The position numbers and the translations under genes were made by a program. This document shows positions 11,530-22,505 of a stretch of DNA of 64,000 nucleotides, piece after piece. The notes below the pieces were generated by a model. It was given only the letters and a program-made list of their open reading frames with translations, made no database searches and was not told the DNA's origin. Origin of the DNA: Phymatolithon calcareum (taxonomy: Eukaryota > Rhodophyta > Florideophyceae > Hapalidiales); contig OZ345354.1 of assembly GCA_977006965.1 (NCBI GenBank), forward strand, positions 806,001 through 870,000, given 5' to 3'. How positions within the stretch are numbered: the first letter of the stretch is position 1; the number at the start of each line of letters is the position of its first letter.

Positions 11530-12171
11530 CTAAACATTATCTCGATCTCCGCTAGGTGCCAGAACTTCAGAACTTTAGTGAACGCAATAAAGCTGTGTCG
11601 GTAATGTGTGGCCGGCGGGTGGAGCCCTCTAGGAAATCGCATCCTATAATGCTGCCGGGCCTGACCCAGTGCATCTGAGGAGCTCCATCCGGAGTTCGAC
11701 CTTGTCAAACCCTGGACTTCCGCTTCCCTGAACTAATCTACAAGAACGCAAAGGGGACGGGAGGGTGGGAGAAACAAAAGAAACGATTTCTCGATGCGGT
11801 CGAGCGGACGGATGCAGATGCTGCACGGATGCACCTTCGTTTCTCGCCGTTGAGATGCGTGAGCTCACGGTTTGGCAGGTTCTATGATCCTGAGCTAGGT
11901 GTCTTCCGATACATTTGATTTCGGTTCAGTGCTGGTCGCCGCTGGAACGGCTCTTGTGGCGGTTACTGCGGGCTTCGAGTTGGGTATGACAATATCCAGG
12001 ACACTCGTTGAAACGGATGGTCGTGCGGCCGAACAGTGCTGCGGTCAAACCGTATTTTACACGTGGTTCATTGTGTGCCTTTGCTCTTCGAGGCTGGGGA
12101 CATTCGTCTTCGTCCCTGCTTCGATTGTTTGATAAACGTTCTTCTGCGTTCCTTGAAATTGTATATCCTCC
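11530..12171. repeat. About 640-bp dispersed repeat, copy 1
   Basis: Nearly identical to 42773-43397, beginning at ATTATCTCGATCTCC and ending at CCTTGAAATTGTA. The differences seen are a 6-bp indel near 11690 and scattered substitutions. One + frame encodes hydrophobic stretches (VLVAAGTALVAVTAGFELGM; FYTWFIVCL), so it may be part of a membrane-protein gene or a transposon-borne segment. An echo of its DTF-FGS motif occurs near 17680. Family unknown. Confidence 0.8.
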
Positions 12172-12601
12172 AAGATGGAAACTGTCTGGTTCCTGGACCA
12201 CAGTTTCACTGCCTCAATAGTCAGAGGTACTGCTTGGCGTGCCAGGAGACTCGATTACAGGATGCCGTATAGCTCATTGATGGCCTCGTTTTCGGACAGC
12301 CGCAGTTACTACCCTTTTCGAAGAACACCCTTTGTCGGAGCAGCAAGACCAGAGACGGTGCGGAGGTATGGCGATCTTCTCAGATTTGCCAGCTCAATCC
12401 TGCCATCACCTACCGCTTGAGATCATACACTGCGTGCAGACCACCGATGATGGCATACACGCCTCTACAAGACGACTACCGCCGGTGACCCGCATGGATC
12501 GATACCCTTTGTCATGTCGCGGCGGCACATCCGGTGGCAACCGGAAAGCGACCTCGCGCGATGACATCCGGGCGTTGATCGACATCGCTCTAGACTGTCT
12601 T

Positions 12602-12845
12602 GGAGCTGCAACTAGTGGCAGTTGAGAAGCAACGCCGCGCGAAGGATTCTCGTGCCGAGCCAAGTCGCTCGACACAGTCTCGAGCCGTAACCAGCGGCAG
12701 TTGAGGATCTGCCGCGCGCTAAGACGCTCCCGCGACAATCTAAGTCGCCCGACAGCGTCCGGCGCCACAACCAGTGGCCGCCTGGAAGAACCCTTAGGCG
12801 CGTGACGACAGGGCCAAGGACGTCTTCCGGATGATTTCCATGCGA
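12602..12845. repeat. Degenerate 80-bp tandem repeat, three units, GC-rich
   Basis: The motif AACCAGTGGC(A/C)G or a close variant recurs at about 12608, 12688 and 12768, with matching text in between (GCCGCGCG..., GTCGC.CGACA). It sits in a GC-rich block (12540-13170) that keeps more than one frame partly open, including a 153-codon minus-strand frame (12406-12867). I could not identify a product; it may be a decayed repetitive coding segment. Confidence 0.5.
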
Positions 12846-13355
12846 GCCTCTCACCGGGTTGCGCCACGCGGCGCTACGCTGCGAGAGGCCGAGATTCTGT
12901 GCCTCAGATTCACGGGCGCGCACACCCGGCGGCGGTTGGCAACGCGGAGCTACGAGGCGCAGGGTCGAAAGCTTGCGTGACAGTCTCAGCGGCGCGCACA
13001 GTCGCCAGGAACGGCTTCAGAGGCTGAACATCGCCGATCGAAATTCCTATATCGAGCAGGACGCCGAAGAAACCTTGATCTCCAGCACACGCATCGCAAG
13101 CTTGCAGACGCGTTCACACGGAGGCACGCACTTCGGAACGTGCCTGAACCGAGTCGCGAACCGCGCGTAAGGCAGCGAACAGCGTGAGGAGCTCTTTGGT
13201 ACACCGGCTGTCCGTTTCCCATAACGAATCGTGTATCTGATTTCTCGGCGGAAGTTTGACAGGTGAGCATTTCGAGTTGACAGCCCGCGTTTTTTTTGTT
13301 GACCACCCATCCACCCTTCATAGTCTTTTGTAGTAGTAGTGAAGCTATTGCACGG

Positions 13356-14085
13356 GGATTTTATGTTGATTTATTTTAAAAGCTCCCAAAACCTCAATTT
13401 GATAAACAGGGCAGCTTCTCGCTGTCTTCCACATTCATCTCTCTACTAGCCTCCTCATATCTCCTTCATCCGAATTTCTCTCCCTGTGAGAGCTCGGGTG
13501 AGTCTTTCGCATTCATGGTCCATCTTCATGCACCGTAGTGTGCGCGAGCTCAACCACAGCACCGGGCCCAAAGTACTTCACTAAAACTGATTTTCTCCTC
13601 AAAGGAGCACTGTTGAAAAGAAATCTCAGGCATCTCAACCGCGCAGTTCTGTCCCTGATACGTAACACTCCTTGTAGTTCATTCGGCTTGTCGACCGGGA
13701 TTTTAACTGTGGTATAGTGGTAAAACTGCCTCCGCGCACCTGTGCGCATGTTTCGGTATGATACAGGAAGGAATGTGAGGTCGCCGGTTCGAGTCCTGTC
13801 CCAAACAAGAATTGAATTACGTTCCGCGAAGGGCACACGGATTTCGCCGTGTAGTGGTGTGCCGCAGTACTCGCGGGAAGCAGTTACGCGAGTACCCAGA
13901 ATGGATCCAGCTCATGAACATCTTAGAGGCCCCCTAGATGTGAGCTGCCTTAGCGTAGCTCGAATATCATGCAATAAACAAACAAACAAACAAACTGTCC
14001 GTCCCTCTTCTTCCAACGTCCATATTTTTGCTGCTTCCCGTATGCGTCCGGTTTTTGAAACCATACCTTCTTCTGCACGGCTACA
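13356..14085 (-). mobile_element. LINE-A 3'-end relic, split by a SINE1
   Basis: The minus strand matches the last 450 bases or so of the complete LINE-A (about 34180-34629), ending at the same GGGGAT...TTGATTTATTTTAAAAG terminus (as read on +). The match is in two parts, 13356-13710 and 13999-14085, because SINE1 has inserted between them. The 5' part is lost. Confidence 0.82.
13711..13992 (+). mobile_element. SINE1 with tRNA-like head, inserted in LINE-A
   Basis: The left end carries RNA polymerase III type 2 promoter boxes: GGTATAGTGG (box A, 13711-13720) and GGTTCGAGTCC (box B, about 13788-13798). The cloverleaf itself does not pair well, so this is a tRNA-derived SINE head rather than a tRNA gene. 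The body, shared with the copy at 9015-9210, runs into GCAATAAACAAACAAAC. The short repeat AACTGT at 13705-13710 and 13993-13998 flanks it. Comparison with the uninterrupted LINE-A at 34.2 kb confirms the junction. Confidence 0.82.
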
Positions 14086-14805
14086 ACTACGGCAATCCGG
14101 TTCTCCGGCAAGCGGTGCTTGTCCGGGAGGAGGTTCCTAAGAGTTACAGGACGATGTTCCGGGAACTCTAGTAAGGAGAAGCGCGACATAGCTCGCCTTC
14201 TCTCGGGAGTTAGACCGCTGGACGCCGTGAAAGCAAAGTCGCCAAAATTTCGGTTTTATGTGTCGAATAAAACCGCAGATCTTTTTAAAGTCTGTCAAGG
14301 CAGTCAGTCTCCAAGCCTACCTCGCTATCACAAGAGATATTTCTGCATTTCCAATTATTGCTTGGGCGGGGTCCTGAAATTGTCAGACATGGAGATGCGC
14401 CGTCCGAAGAGCGAATTCGATACATCAGCTTTATATTGTGGTCGCCTTAGAAGCGAACAGCAACTGCAATTGATGTTGTTAAAGCCGTAAAAAACTGTCG
14501 CCAGAGCAACAATCTTACTTTGGGGATGTCCTTGAGATGAGGACGATGACCGACAAGGGCATATCGTCCCAGAGCGCATCTAAGGAATGTGCGTACCGAG
14601 TTCTTGTTGCCTTCCCAAACACGATGATTCCGGCGAGCTCCGGAAACAATGCCACTCGGAGTCATCTGTGTTGACCCATCAAGCGATCCCTTTTGAAGCT
14701 GACGAAGCTTGGTCAGTCGTGAAACGGACTATCAACAAGCAATGAGTAAATGGTCTGATGCTCGTAGAGCCGATCGACAGAATTCATAGACGTAAAAAAG
14801 GCATA
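14086..14805. other. No gene recognised
   Basis: A 123-codon + frame (14119-14490) has no recognisable motif. The rest is fragmentary. Confidence 0.35.
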
Positions 14806-15070
14806 CGCCTTCTTTCTTTCTTTACTGCAGAAGACGTTAACTAAAGTTAACATCTTGAGTTGTCAAGCAACCCCTCATTGTTCACGATTTTGAGTACTTC
14901 AAGCGGTTTCGGCATACACCTTCAATCTCTTTGGTTGCAACTTTTCACCACAGTCGCACATGGAACGAGATGGTGGCTCCGATTCATTGGGGACAAAGAA
15001 AACAATGGACCACTCCATGTTACGCTATACTTTGGACTCTATCGCTCTAGCGCACTGGAAGTGCAAGTTG
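14806..15070 (-). mobile_element. 3' end of an RNase H-type LINE
   Basis: Read on the minus strand it ends TGCAGTAAAGAAAGAAAG, the tail shared with the LINE end at 53370-53540 and with SINE1. It encodes a related C-terminal stretch (LEVLKIVNNEGLLDNS, compare LEVLKFVKLRGCLETS at 43.7 kb). Left boundary exact to a few bases; right boundary approximate. Confidence 0.55.
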
Positions 15071-15367
15071 GGTCTCCCTCCTCCCTGTCCGTCGACTGGC
15101 AGTTGGAGATCGTTGGCCGTTTGATTACCCAGTAATATCGTTTCGTCTGCGCTCCCTTTGCGGCACGCCCTGTTGTTCCCCGAAGGCCCGCAGGCTTCGA
15201 TGGCGCGCCCATACCCAACGGTTTTCTGAAAGGAGACGTATCTGTTTCTTTTCGACTGCAGACCTTTGTTGGAGGTCTAAAATAGCTCAACGTCCACTTA
15301 ATTTTTGACCCAAGGAACTCCTTCGGACTGTTCAATTCTACAGACTCTCTCGAAATTTGCTAGAGCT

Positions 15368-16680
15368 CAACCACTGTACATTGCGGAGAGTCAAGTCAGA
15401 AGATACCTGTAGACTTTTTGGGACCGCTTTTCGCTGTTGTGTTAGGGCCTCTTGTGGTCATCGTGCTTGTAGGAAATCTTTGGGAGTGGATCAGTCGCTG
15501 TAGAATTCGAGCTCGCATACGACAATTCGAGCGTGAAGAATAATGTTATGAACTGTGTAGTTACAGACTACATTTCATCCATGGTCCCAGTGATGGATGT
15601 TGACTAGCCTTCTTTTTCTAGCCGGGCTGATAGCGATGAGTTTGCAGACCAAGAGTGAGAAATGATCACGGTCTTCCATATTTCAGAGAAGGGAAATTAC
15701 CTGTGCTGCCCGTCCCTCTTTCTGACCTTGTGAAACGAGAATACAGGATGGACTCCCTACTGGGAACTAGTTTTAATAGTTCGTTCGTTGTTTTTACTTC
15801 AAATATCCTGTTCACCCACTCGGTAGACATTACAGCCGAAAAACTTGCATCCGGTGCAGAATTCTCGCTTTGAGGGCTATTTCCAGAGAAAAGTATCGTC
15901 ACTCACTCATCAACGGCGCTATGCGGCTCGTCGAGCAGCCCCCAAGTCCCTCGCGTTGAGCCACTGGTCCAAACATGCCTTAAGATTTGAGCACAATGTC
16001 GGCGTTCATCGTTAGACATTATCGCAGCGTGAGGAGGTAAGCATTGTATACAATTGCGCGTCTACGTTGGGCACAAGCACCTACGCTTGCTCTCCTACTT
16101 CCACGGTATTGCGTCGTGTGCAAGATTTACCACGAACACTTTGAGTATCACAACGTCTGGGCAAGTCCAAGCATAGCTGGTAGTTACATGTCTACCTTTG
16201 ATAGTGTTTAGACACACTATATAACGCGGTTGTAGCCTCACCTTCTGGGGGAAGAAGAGCAACTAAAGCAAGAGGGACTAGAGCCAGAGCAACCACAACA
16301 GCAACTCTCGTCAGATGGCCCAGAAGCAGCGATAGCTTCTGGGCTATCAAGGTGGGTATCGTTTGGTCAAGGGGATATGTGTTGATTTATTTTTAAAAGC
16401 TCCCAAGGCTTCTCTTCAAGAGTAACAGGGCCGCTTTTGCACGATTTTCTAAGCTAACATTCGTATCAGGCTGCGAGACTCATCTACAGCATACAGCAAA
16501 AAGATGATGCCACATGGCTTACCAATGAACTCGTGCCCACGGTAAGTCTCGAATTGATCTTGCACCAGTGGATCTTGTGGCGGTGATGAGGAGAAGTTAA
16601 ACAGAAACGGAAAACAAAGTTGGAGCGTTAACTTAAAGTTGGCTCACAACTGAAAGCCTATAGATGTTTGTGAGGAGGTA
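15368..16680 (+). pseudogene. Partial copy of the receptor-like gene: last exon plus 3' flank
   Basis: From CAACCACTGTACATTGCGG onward this matches 38321-39700 at high identity. It contains the last coding part, with the hydrophobic C-terminal segment and the charged tail ending at 15542, then about 1.1 kb of 3' flank. Everything upstream of the last exon is missing. Relative to the intact copy there is an insertion of about 14 bp near 15660 and a one-base insertion near 15851, which breaks the downstream ORF. A LINE-A 3' end has inserted at 16372-16459. The site where the other copy gained a SINE2 is still empty here (16603-16614). Confidence 0.78.
16372..16459 (-). mobile_element. LINE-A 3'-end fragment, 88 bp
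   Basis: GGGGATATGTGTTGATTTA marks the LINE-A terminus, followed by matching text to TTTTCTAAGCTAACA, as at 47206-47294. The other copy of the host segment (39.3 kb) reads straight across this point, so the insertion is defined by an empty site. No target duplication is visible. Confidence 0.78.
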
Positions 16681-16689
16681 TGCCGGCCA

Positions 16690-16890
16690 GGGTACAGCTA
16701 TGGACGGACAGTGAAAATCCCGGTTGACAAGCCGAATGAACTACAAGGAGTGTTACGTATACGGGACAGAACAGCGCGGTTGAGATGCCTGAGATTTCTT
16801 TTCAACAGAGCTCCTTCGTGGAGAAAATCAGTTTTGGGTCTGGTGTTGTGGTTGAGCTCGTTGTGCTCCAACGTCGCATTTCACCAAAGG
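16690..16890 (+). mobile_element. LINE-A fragment near the 3' end
   Basis: Matches about 34240-34425 of the complete LINE-A, including the frame PNELQGVLRIRDRTARLRCL. It stops where the next element (16897 onward) begins. Confidence 0.72.
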
Positions 16891-16896
16891 GGGAGG

Positions 16897-17480
16897 CGTA
16901 GATCGCGGGACTCTATCATTTGCCGAAATGTCGTTAGCATTGGTCGGCAGAAACCTTGAGGCCTTCCTTGTTGCTCGCTGCGCAAGCTGCACGAGAAGAG
17001 TCTTCCTGTTCCCCGTTCGTCGCTACCACGATTACGTACTTTCATCTCGGCGTTGTGTCAGGAGCATTCCATGTGCGGACAGTGTGTCCGCAAACAAGCA
17101 AGCTCCCGCCTCATCACAGTTCTCCTTCTCTTACTTACCCTGAGCTCCTCATTCACGGACAGCGTGAGTGCAAGCATCGAGTTCCCGTCTCATCAGTGTT
17201 GCTTTCCTTTCTATTTCCTTCATTATCTCTGCATTACTATGGGACTTCCTGTTTTGGTAAGCTTTCTGGGCTCCCCATGTAGGTGTCCGCTTATCCACTC
17301 ATGGTGCGTCCCGTGTAGGGTAAGACGCCATCGATTGACAAACGAGTAAATCAACCACTTGCTTCCAACCATCTCACCACTTCTGAACCACGCATTTCCG
17401 GTCAGCACAATGGAAGCCGTTGGTTTCTGTGATGACATTCTTCATAGGGCCCCAATTGTCCCTTCACACATGTCCTTCCT
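16897..17480 (+). mobile_element. Relative of the 628-bp TIR element at 48.1 kb
   Basis: Begins CGTAGATCGCGGGACTC, aligning with CTGTAGATTGCGGGATTC at 48111. Further blocks align in order: ATGTGCGGAC, GAGTTCCCGTCTC, TTGGTAAGCT, GGTGTCCGCTTA, and GGACCACGCAT-like text. It abuts a LINE-A fragment, as the other copy interrupts one. The right end is not determined. Open frames here (for example 17053-17349 and 17359-17766) have hydrophobic stretches but no known motif. Confidence 0.5.
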
Positions 17481-17769
17481 GATCAGGGAGGGCAATCCCT
17501 ATGGCCCAGTTGTCTACGTCATACCAGTTTCTAAGCTTCTACACTGGTCCACACTGGCTTTAGCACTACTTGCTTCACCGTGGTCGTGCCATATCTTCCC
17601 AGAAGTCCTAGATCCTCTTCCGGCAGCGCCGGACTCTGCGGAAATCTTCCCACGAACCATTGCGCGCAAAGGTTTCTATGATACCTTCGTCTTCGGTTCA
17701 GCGCTCGCTGTGTTTCTGTCTTCGTCTAGAAATATCAAGTTCTCATTTCAGAGGATCATATTGTAATTT

Positions 17770-18405
17770 CTACAAGCCGATTTCTGTTCCACTGAATCGA
17801 TCTGGATAGGACCTGGGGAGCATGTATAACTCGTCGTCAGATTTCGACGTGGTGCACCTGTGGCCGCCACAGGTGGACGGGATGCACTCGACAGCTCTCG
17901 TCGATACTCTGCGTTGTGCTCGGCGCGCGAGACTCTGTCTCACGCAATGACGCGCTTCTTGGTCAAGATAAGCGCAGCTCACATTTAGAGGAGAACGTGA
18001 TTGCTGAGACCGTGACTCAAGAGTTGTGGCACAGTCCAATAAATAGCCATCCAAATCAAAGCTCTACACTGACCTGGTCGTCAGACACGTCAAACGACGA
18101 CTTGAACAGATTGCCAGTCTCGCGAATCTATTTCGTCAAGAGAAATCTGACCAGTTTTTCTGGCTGAATGAGATTCATTTTTCTCTCCGCATAGTCTATC
18201 GAAGCAAGAAAGACTCGCTGTAGATGTCCATTGAGAACTCCGCTGTAGAATCGAATCTTACTACCCTAAATTATTTGGGCATGCTTCCAAGTGGATGGAT
18301 GGATCGGTGGATTTTTGATTATTTGAAGCTCCCTTTGTCAATTATCACTGCACCTGAGACACTTTTCGTTGCGGTGCAATCCTTCGCTTACGTTTTCCGT
18401 TGCTC
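17770..18405. other. No gene recognised
   Basis: Short frames only. Around 18310-18340 the text resembles a very diverged LINE-A terminus on the minus strand (GATTTTTGATTATTTGAAGC). Confidence 0.35.
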
Positions 18406-18510
18406 AAATATAGAGTTCTGCGAGCTTGCATAGCAGAACGGTATTTTCGGACTTGGGCGTGGAATGATTTGGATATTGCCGCCAAGTCTTGGGGGGGAGT
18501 TTTTGTGCGT
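18406..18510 (+). repeat. Split direct repeat A1
   Basis: 105 bp identical to A2 at 22502-22606, offset exactly 4096. The match stops at AAATATAG on the left and GTGCGT on the right, giving both borders. Confidence 0.9.
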
Positions 18511-18997
18511 GAATCACACTTCGTGTGCGGATAAGTCAGGGTGGGGGGAAAGACTCACAATGGATTCTGACTTACCTGGAGGCGTGAGTCTCTAAGGAGT
18601 ATGAAGTGCACGTACGGATCTCTGGCCAGGAGTTAGTAAAGAGGGTTTACTGACCCGGTCTCGTGTGTAGCCGCGTTCACGTCGCGACCCCTGTGCACCT
18701 TCGGGTGTCTAAGAGCTGCACAATTTCACCAGATGAAGACTCATGACGGACGGGGTGGCACCCGACCGATACATAATTTCTCGGAGACAATGAGCAATGA
18801 ACATGTACGGAGATGGAGATGTACACATAACGTTGGTATTTTTCGCATAAGTCGTAAACCCCTATCGGAATCGTTTAGTCAAAGTTGTAAAGCGCGGTGT
18901 CCTGGCAACATGCCCTAGTAGCGACACCTGGCCTCGGGGAGGCCTTTAAGTTTTCTTCTACGCATAACGGCGCAGCTTTTTAAATGATCATAAATTT

Positions 18998-19279
18998 GTG
19001 GAGTGTTTGAGTTCTCATCTTAACTGTGCTATCAGTTCTGGTTCGTCAATGGAAGTGGTGTTGGAACTCCTTCTCTCGAGGTTGGACATGGTGACGTGCG
19101 AGGCGGATCTGGTAATAACTAGTGAAGTCGACTGGCCTGTATCGCACTGGCAAGGAACGTTCGAATCGAACTCTAACGAGGACGCCGACGTTTACGAGGA
19201 TGGGTGGGCATATGGGTTATTGAACCTGCTACCTGTTGACGGTGTTGTCTATTTAGACTGTGAGTGTCACCTGTGTTAG
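18998..19279 (+). CDS. Small acidic ORF in the DIRS leader, doubtful
   Basis: A 93-codon frame lies between A1 and the gag-like ORF. The product is acidic (ESNSNEDADVYEDGW) with a Cys-containing end, and no domain is recognised. It could be a short ORF of the element or chance. Confidence 0.2.
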   Translation: MECLSSHLNCAISSGSSMEVVLELLLSRLDMVTCEADLVITSEVDWPVSHWQGTFESNSNEDADVYEDGWAYGLLNLLPVDGVVYLDCECHLC

Positions 19280-19398
19280 TTCACAACACTCGCCCTCGTC
19301 CCTTAGGGAATGGGACTAGGAGGGGATGCCGTGGGTGAGGCGCCTCTTCGAAAATATCACCTGCTAACAAAAGCAATCAAAGCAGCAACAGGCTGCTA

Positions 19399-20115
19399 TT
19401 GGGAGAGTTTATTGAACTCTTCGTGGGGATGGGAAAAGATGGAGACTATATATCGAAGTTAAAAGATGTGGTAAGTAAGAGTTTGAAGACTTATGAAAAC
19501 CGAGGACGTGAGTTCCAGACCGGGATGATTGAGTTTTTGAATTCGAAACTGGGTGCTTTGCGCACTGTGCCACTGCGATGCGATACTAACGATTTATGCG
19601 AGGTAATTACTAACGTGGTCGCCGGTAATTTACCGGCACCGGTGAGTAGTGGAAGTGGATACGATGACACGGACCTAAACGATGCGCGTAACGATGATGC
19701 TAACAATCCAACCAATTCTAGAGGAGGGCCATTCAACGCCGGGCCCTCTCGCAAAACCCGAACGCGCAACAAACCCAAAACTAGGGCGGGCCCATCCAAC
19801 CCGGGCCCGTCGCGAGGACACAAAAAGAGAAAGAACTCTAAAAGAGGTCAACCAAAGAGAGTTCAACTAGCGGAAAGCGATAGCGACAGCAGCGAAGCGA
19901 CACCCAACGTAGCCGATCTTGCGCAACAGATCAAGGTCCTTACTAACATGATAACCGGCCGCAATGCACCACGTGGCCGATGGACCTTTATCGAGAAAAC
20001 GAGGAAATTACGTGCCGCCCGCCGTGCAGCGCGACTCGAACGTGAGCTCATGAAGCCCCTAGGAAAGAATCCCGACACAAAGAAAAAGGGGGCTTCTGGG
20101 GCTCGCAAAAATTAG
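19399..20115 (+). CDS. Gag-like ORF of the DIRS element, 238 aa
   Basis: Probable structural, nucleic-acid-binding protein of the element. The N-terminal 80 residues look helical (ISKLKDVVSKSLKTYENRG). The middle is low-complexity and strongly basic, with a repeated GPSR/NPGPSRGHKKRK pattern. After a Ser/Asp stretch, the C terminus returns to a basic helix rich in Arg and Ala. There is no zinc knuckle. It ends only 10 bp before the RT-RNase H start codon, the usual gag-pol order, so translation of the second ORF probably depends on coupling or reinitiation. Function is inferred from position and composition; the sequence itself matches no family I can name. Confidence 0.7.
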   Translation: MGEFIELFVGMGKDGDYISKLKDVVSKSLKTYENRGREFQTGMIEFLNSKLGALRTVPLRCDTNDLCEVITNVVAGNLPAPVSSGSGYDDTDLNDARNDDANNPTNSRGGPFNAGPSRKTRTRNKPKTRAGPSNPGPSRGHKKRKNSKRGQPKRVQLAESDSDSSEATPNVADLAQQIKVLTNMITGRNAPRGRWTFIEKTRKLRAARRAARLERELMKPLGKNPDTKKKGASGARKN

Positions 20116-20125
20116 TAGAACAAAA

Positions 20126-22057
20126 ATGAAAAGATTTGTTACCGATGACCGACGTGAGTTATTCCCCCTACCGATCAGGGGAATTAATGGCAGGACGAGT
20201 GGAAAAGGGCCTCGCCATTGGTCGCGATTACGTAAGGAAAATGCCATACTGACGGCCAACGCGCACGTACTAACCTGCCTGAATGCCCTCTCCAGGGGGC
20301 AGGTCGCCAGCATGGATGTACCCCTAATTTTCAACGACAAACAACTCACGGCCAGTCAATCGGAAATATGTTCTTCAGTGAGTGATTCATGCGACCAGGC
20401 GTTCCGCCGGCAACTATTGTCACGTGCGGACCAATGGGTGACAACGAGAGTACCACCAGAAAGCTCTACCTATTTAGCTGAGCGTTGTCAACCGAGAACT
20501 TGGATGGAGGCCTCAAAATTATCGTTGCCTTCTGACGGAGTGGCAGGAAGCGTCGAGCTGCTTGACGCCTTGCCGCCGGAACTTGCTATGAAATATGCTA
20601 CACCTGACAATGTTTTAAAAGACCCGAAACCAACCAATGATGCGTTAAAATCAATCCGAGGTTATGTTGGAGTTGACCCCCGTGAGTACTACCAGATCAT
20701 CCTCAAACTACGAGAAAAAGGAATTGTCTTCCTAAGCACTACCAAACCGACTGTCCTTAATGGCATATTTGCTGTACCGAAAAAGGAAAAACAGCGCTTA
20801 ATCATTGATGCTCGGAAGGCAAATTTATTCTTCACCCCTTCTCCTGAGGTTGTTCTACCAAACCCAGGGGACTTCGTTGACCTCTACCTCGGATCCGACG
20901 AGGACCTACACTGCGGCAAGACCGACATGGACAACTTTTACCACCGTATTAAAATGCCGAAATGGATATGGACGTTTTTCGGACTCCCTGCTGTGACAAT
21001 TGAAGGAGTCAAATACTGGCCCATGGTATGTGTGCTACCCATGGGTTGGTCACATTCGGTATTTTTGGGGCAATCAATCCATGAAAACGCCTTAAGTCAA
21101 ATCCCTTGTCTAAACCCCGACGACACCATCCGACCATCCAGCCACCTCATCCTCAATGAAGCGCGAGACGGTGCCTATATCGACGATTTTTTCTGCATGG
21201 GAACTGACTTAACTGAAGTTAGGGAACATGTGGTTGCCGCCCGCGACAAATGTGAGGATATTGGATTCCCGCCGGGGGATGGAAAGGTGGAGCTGCCACC
21301 AAAAGACTCAACGGACATTCTTGGTATTGAAGTCAAAAAGAATGGTACCCTTTTACCGAGAACAATTAAGATGGGTGAAGTCCTCTCCGATACTCACCGA
21401 ATGGTGAGGGCTAAACTATGGTCACATGATAACCTGTCTACACTTTTAGGAAAATGGGTGTGGTTCCTCCTCCTACGTCGGCCAATGTTGTCGATCCTAA
21501 AAGAATGTTATGAAATGCTACATGCCGATACCTACTGCCCAATCCCAAGGTATGGCGCCCGATGCGAATTATGGACTCTTTCAAATCTCTCACCTCTCAT
21601 ATACGGCAACATCAAACGCAAATTCTCCGAGAAAATCCTCTGCATTGACGCAAGCAATTTTGGAGCAGGGGTTGTTTATACTGATGCAACCGAGGACGAG
21701 TACCTATCACTACTGCATGGTGAGCCAATAGGTGAGTGGCAGAGTCGAAAAACATGGAAAGTTGCAATCAGGCATCAATGGCGCAATAGCGCACATATCA
21801 ACATTCTCGAAGGAAAAGCACTCATACTGGGTCTTAAGTGGTTTTTACGCAACAAAATGAACTTTGGAAAAAGGTTGGTCATTGGAGTGGACAATCAAGC
21901 GCTCATTGGGGCGCTAGAGAAAGGAAGATCGAGTCTTGGACTCTATCATATTTGCAGACAAGTGGCAGCTCTTACGTTGGCCGGAGACTTACATATAAAG
22001 TGCATATATATCAGAAGCGAGTCTAACCCCGCTGATGGACCGTCCAGGGCGGTATGA
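20126..22057 (+). CDS. DIRS-type reverse transcriptase-RNase H, 643 aa
   Basis: Copies element RNA into DNA. The RT core is intact: KTDMDNFYH (residues 265-273) holds the first catalytic Asp, VLPMGWSHS follows, and YIDDFF (351-356) is the catalytic YxDD box. RNase H follows, with CIDASNFGAG near residue 505, the acidic residue in NILEGKALILGL, then GVDNQALIGALEKG and the terminal SNPADGPSR. That ending is typical of DIRS/hepadna-type pol proteins rather than LINE RNase H. No integrase or aspartic protease is present, as expected for DIRS. The frame has no internal stop over 1.9 kb, in contrast to every LINE RT in this window. The stop overlaps the start of the remnant recombinase frame. Confidence 0.9.
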   Translation: MKRFVTDDRRELFPLPIRGINGRTSGKGPRHWSRLRKENAILTANAHVLTCLNALSRGQVASMDVPLIFNDKQLTASQSEICSSVSDSCDQAFRRQLLSRADQWVTTRVPPESSTYLAERCQPRTWMEASKLSLPSDGVAGSVELLDALPPELAMKYATPDNVLKDPKPTNDALKSIRGYVGVDPREYYQIILKLREKGIVFLSTTKPTVLNGIFAVPKKEKQRLIIDARKANLFFTPSPEVVLPNPGDFVDLYLGSDEDLHCGKTDMDNFYHRIKMPKWIWTFFGLPAVTIEGVKYWPMVCVLPMGWSHSVFLGQSIHENALSQIPCLNPDDTIRPSSHLILNEARDGAYIDDFFCMGTDLTEVREHVVAARDKCEDIGFPPGDGKVELPPKDSTDILGIEVKKNGTLLPRTIKMGEVLSDTHRMVRAKLWSHDNLSTLLGKWVWFLLLRRPMLSILKECYEMLHADTYCPIPRYGARCELWTLSNLSPLIYGNIKRKFSEKILCIDASNFGAGVVYTDATEDEYLSLLHGEPIGEWQSRKTWKVAIRHQWRNSAHINILEGKALILGLKWFLRNKMNFGKRLVIGVDNQALIGALEKGRSSLGLYHICRQVAALTLAGDLHIKCIYIRSESNPADGPSRAV

Positions 22058-22232
22058 GCACCTAGCACTCCGAGTCGACAAGAGCACCAAAAACCAACTT
22101 CGTGGACGATGGGCGTCATCAAAGTCTATGCAACAATTCCTTCAACCCGACCAGGTTCAGCATCAACTTCAAAACATTTTCTCCTCAACTCCGACGTCGT
22201 TTCGAACGGACGTCGTTTCGAACGGCGGTTAG
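22035..22232 (+). pseudogene. Probable remnant start of the tyrosine recombinase ORF
   Basis: A 65-codon frame overlaps the end of RT-RNase H by 23 bp in another frame, the position where DIRS elements carry the tyrosine recombinase. It ends at a tandem duplication of ACGTCGTTTCGAACGG (about 22194-22225), which may mark the deletion junction. None of the catalytic R-H-R-Y region is present. Identification rests on position. Confidence 0.4.
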
Positions 22233-22288
22233 CGCAACGATATAAGCTTTTCAACGTTTCGCCACCACCAGAGTAAAGGGGTGGCGGA

Positions 22289-22505
22289 GCCGATTCACCA
22301 AGGCCGAACCGAGACCAACGCGAACGCATTCGCTATGAGAGCTCTCATACGACATGGGACTCTATGAGTGGATGTGGTCATGCGCGTGGCTGAGTGTGTA
22401 AGCAGTTTAGCTTAGATTGAAGAAAGGAATCTTCCCCCCTTACCTGCGACGACTATAGTACTGGCATATAAATACGAATCTTTTCACAAACAAGTATCAG
22501 AAAAT
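22289..22505 (+). repeat. Split direct repeat B1
   Basis: 217 bp identical to B2 (22720-22936), offset 431. Confidence 0.9.

Noticed and set aside
12406-12867. 153-codon minus-strand open frame
   Set aside because: It lies across the 80-bp tandem repeat in GC-rich DNA where stops are rare; no motif supports it.
13705-13810. A functional tRNA gene
   Set aside because: Box A and box B are present, but acceptor and T stems do not pair, and the transcript would run into a SINE body with an A-rich tail. It is treated as a SINE head.
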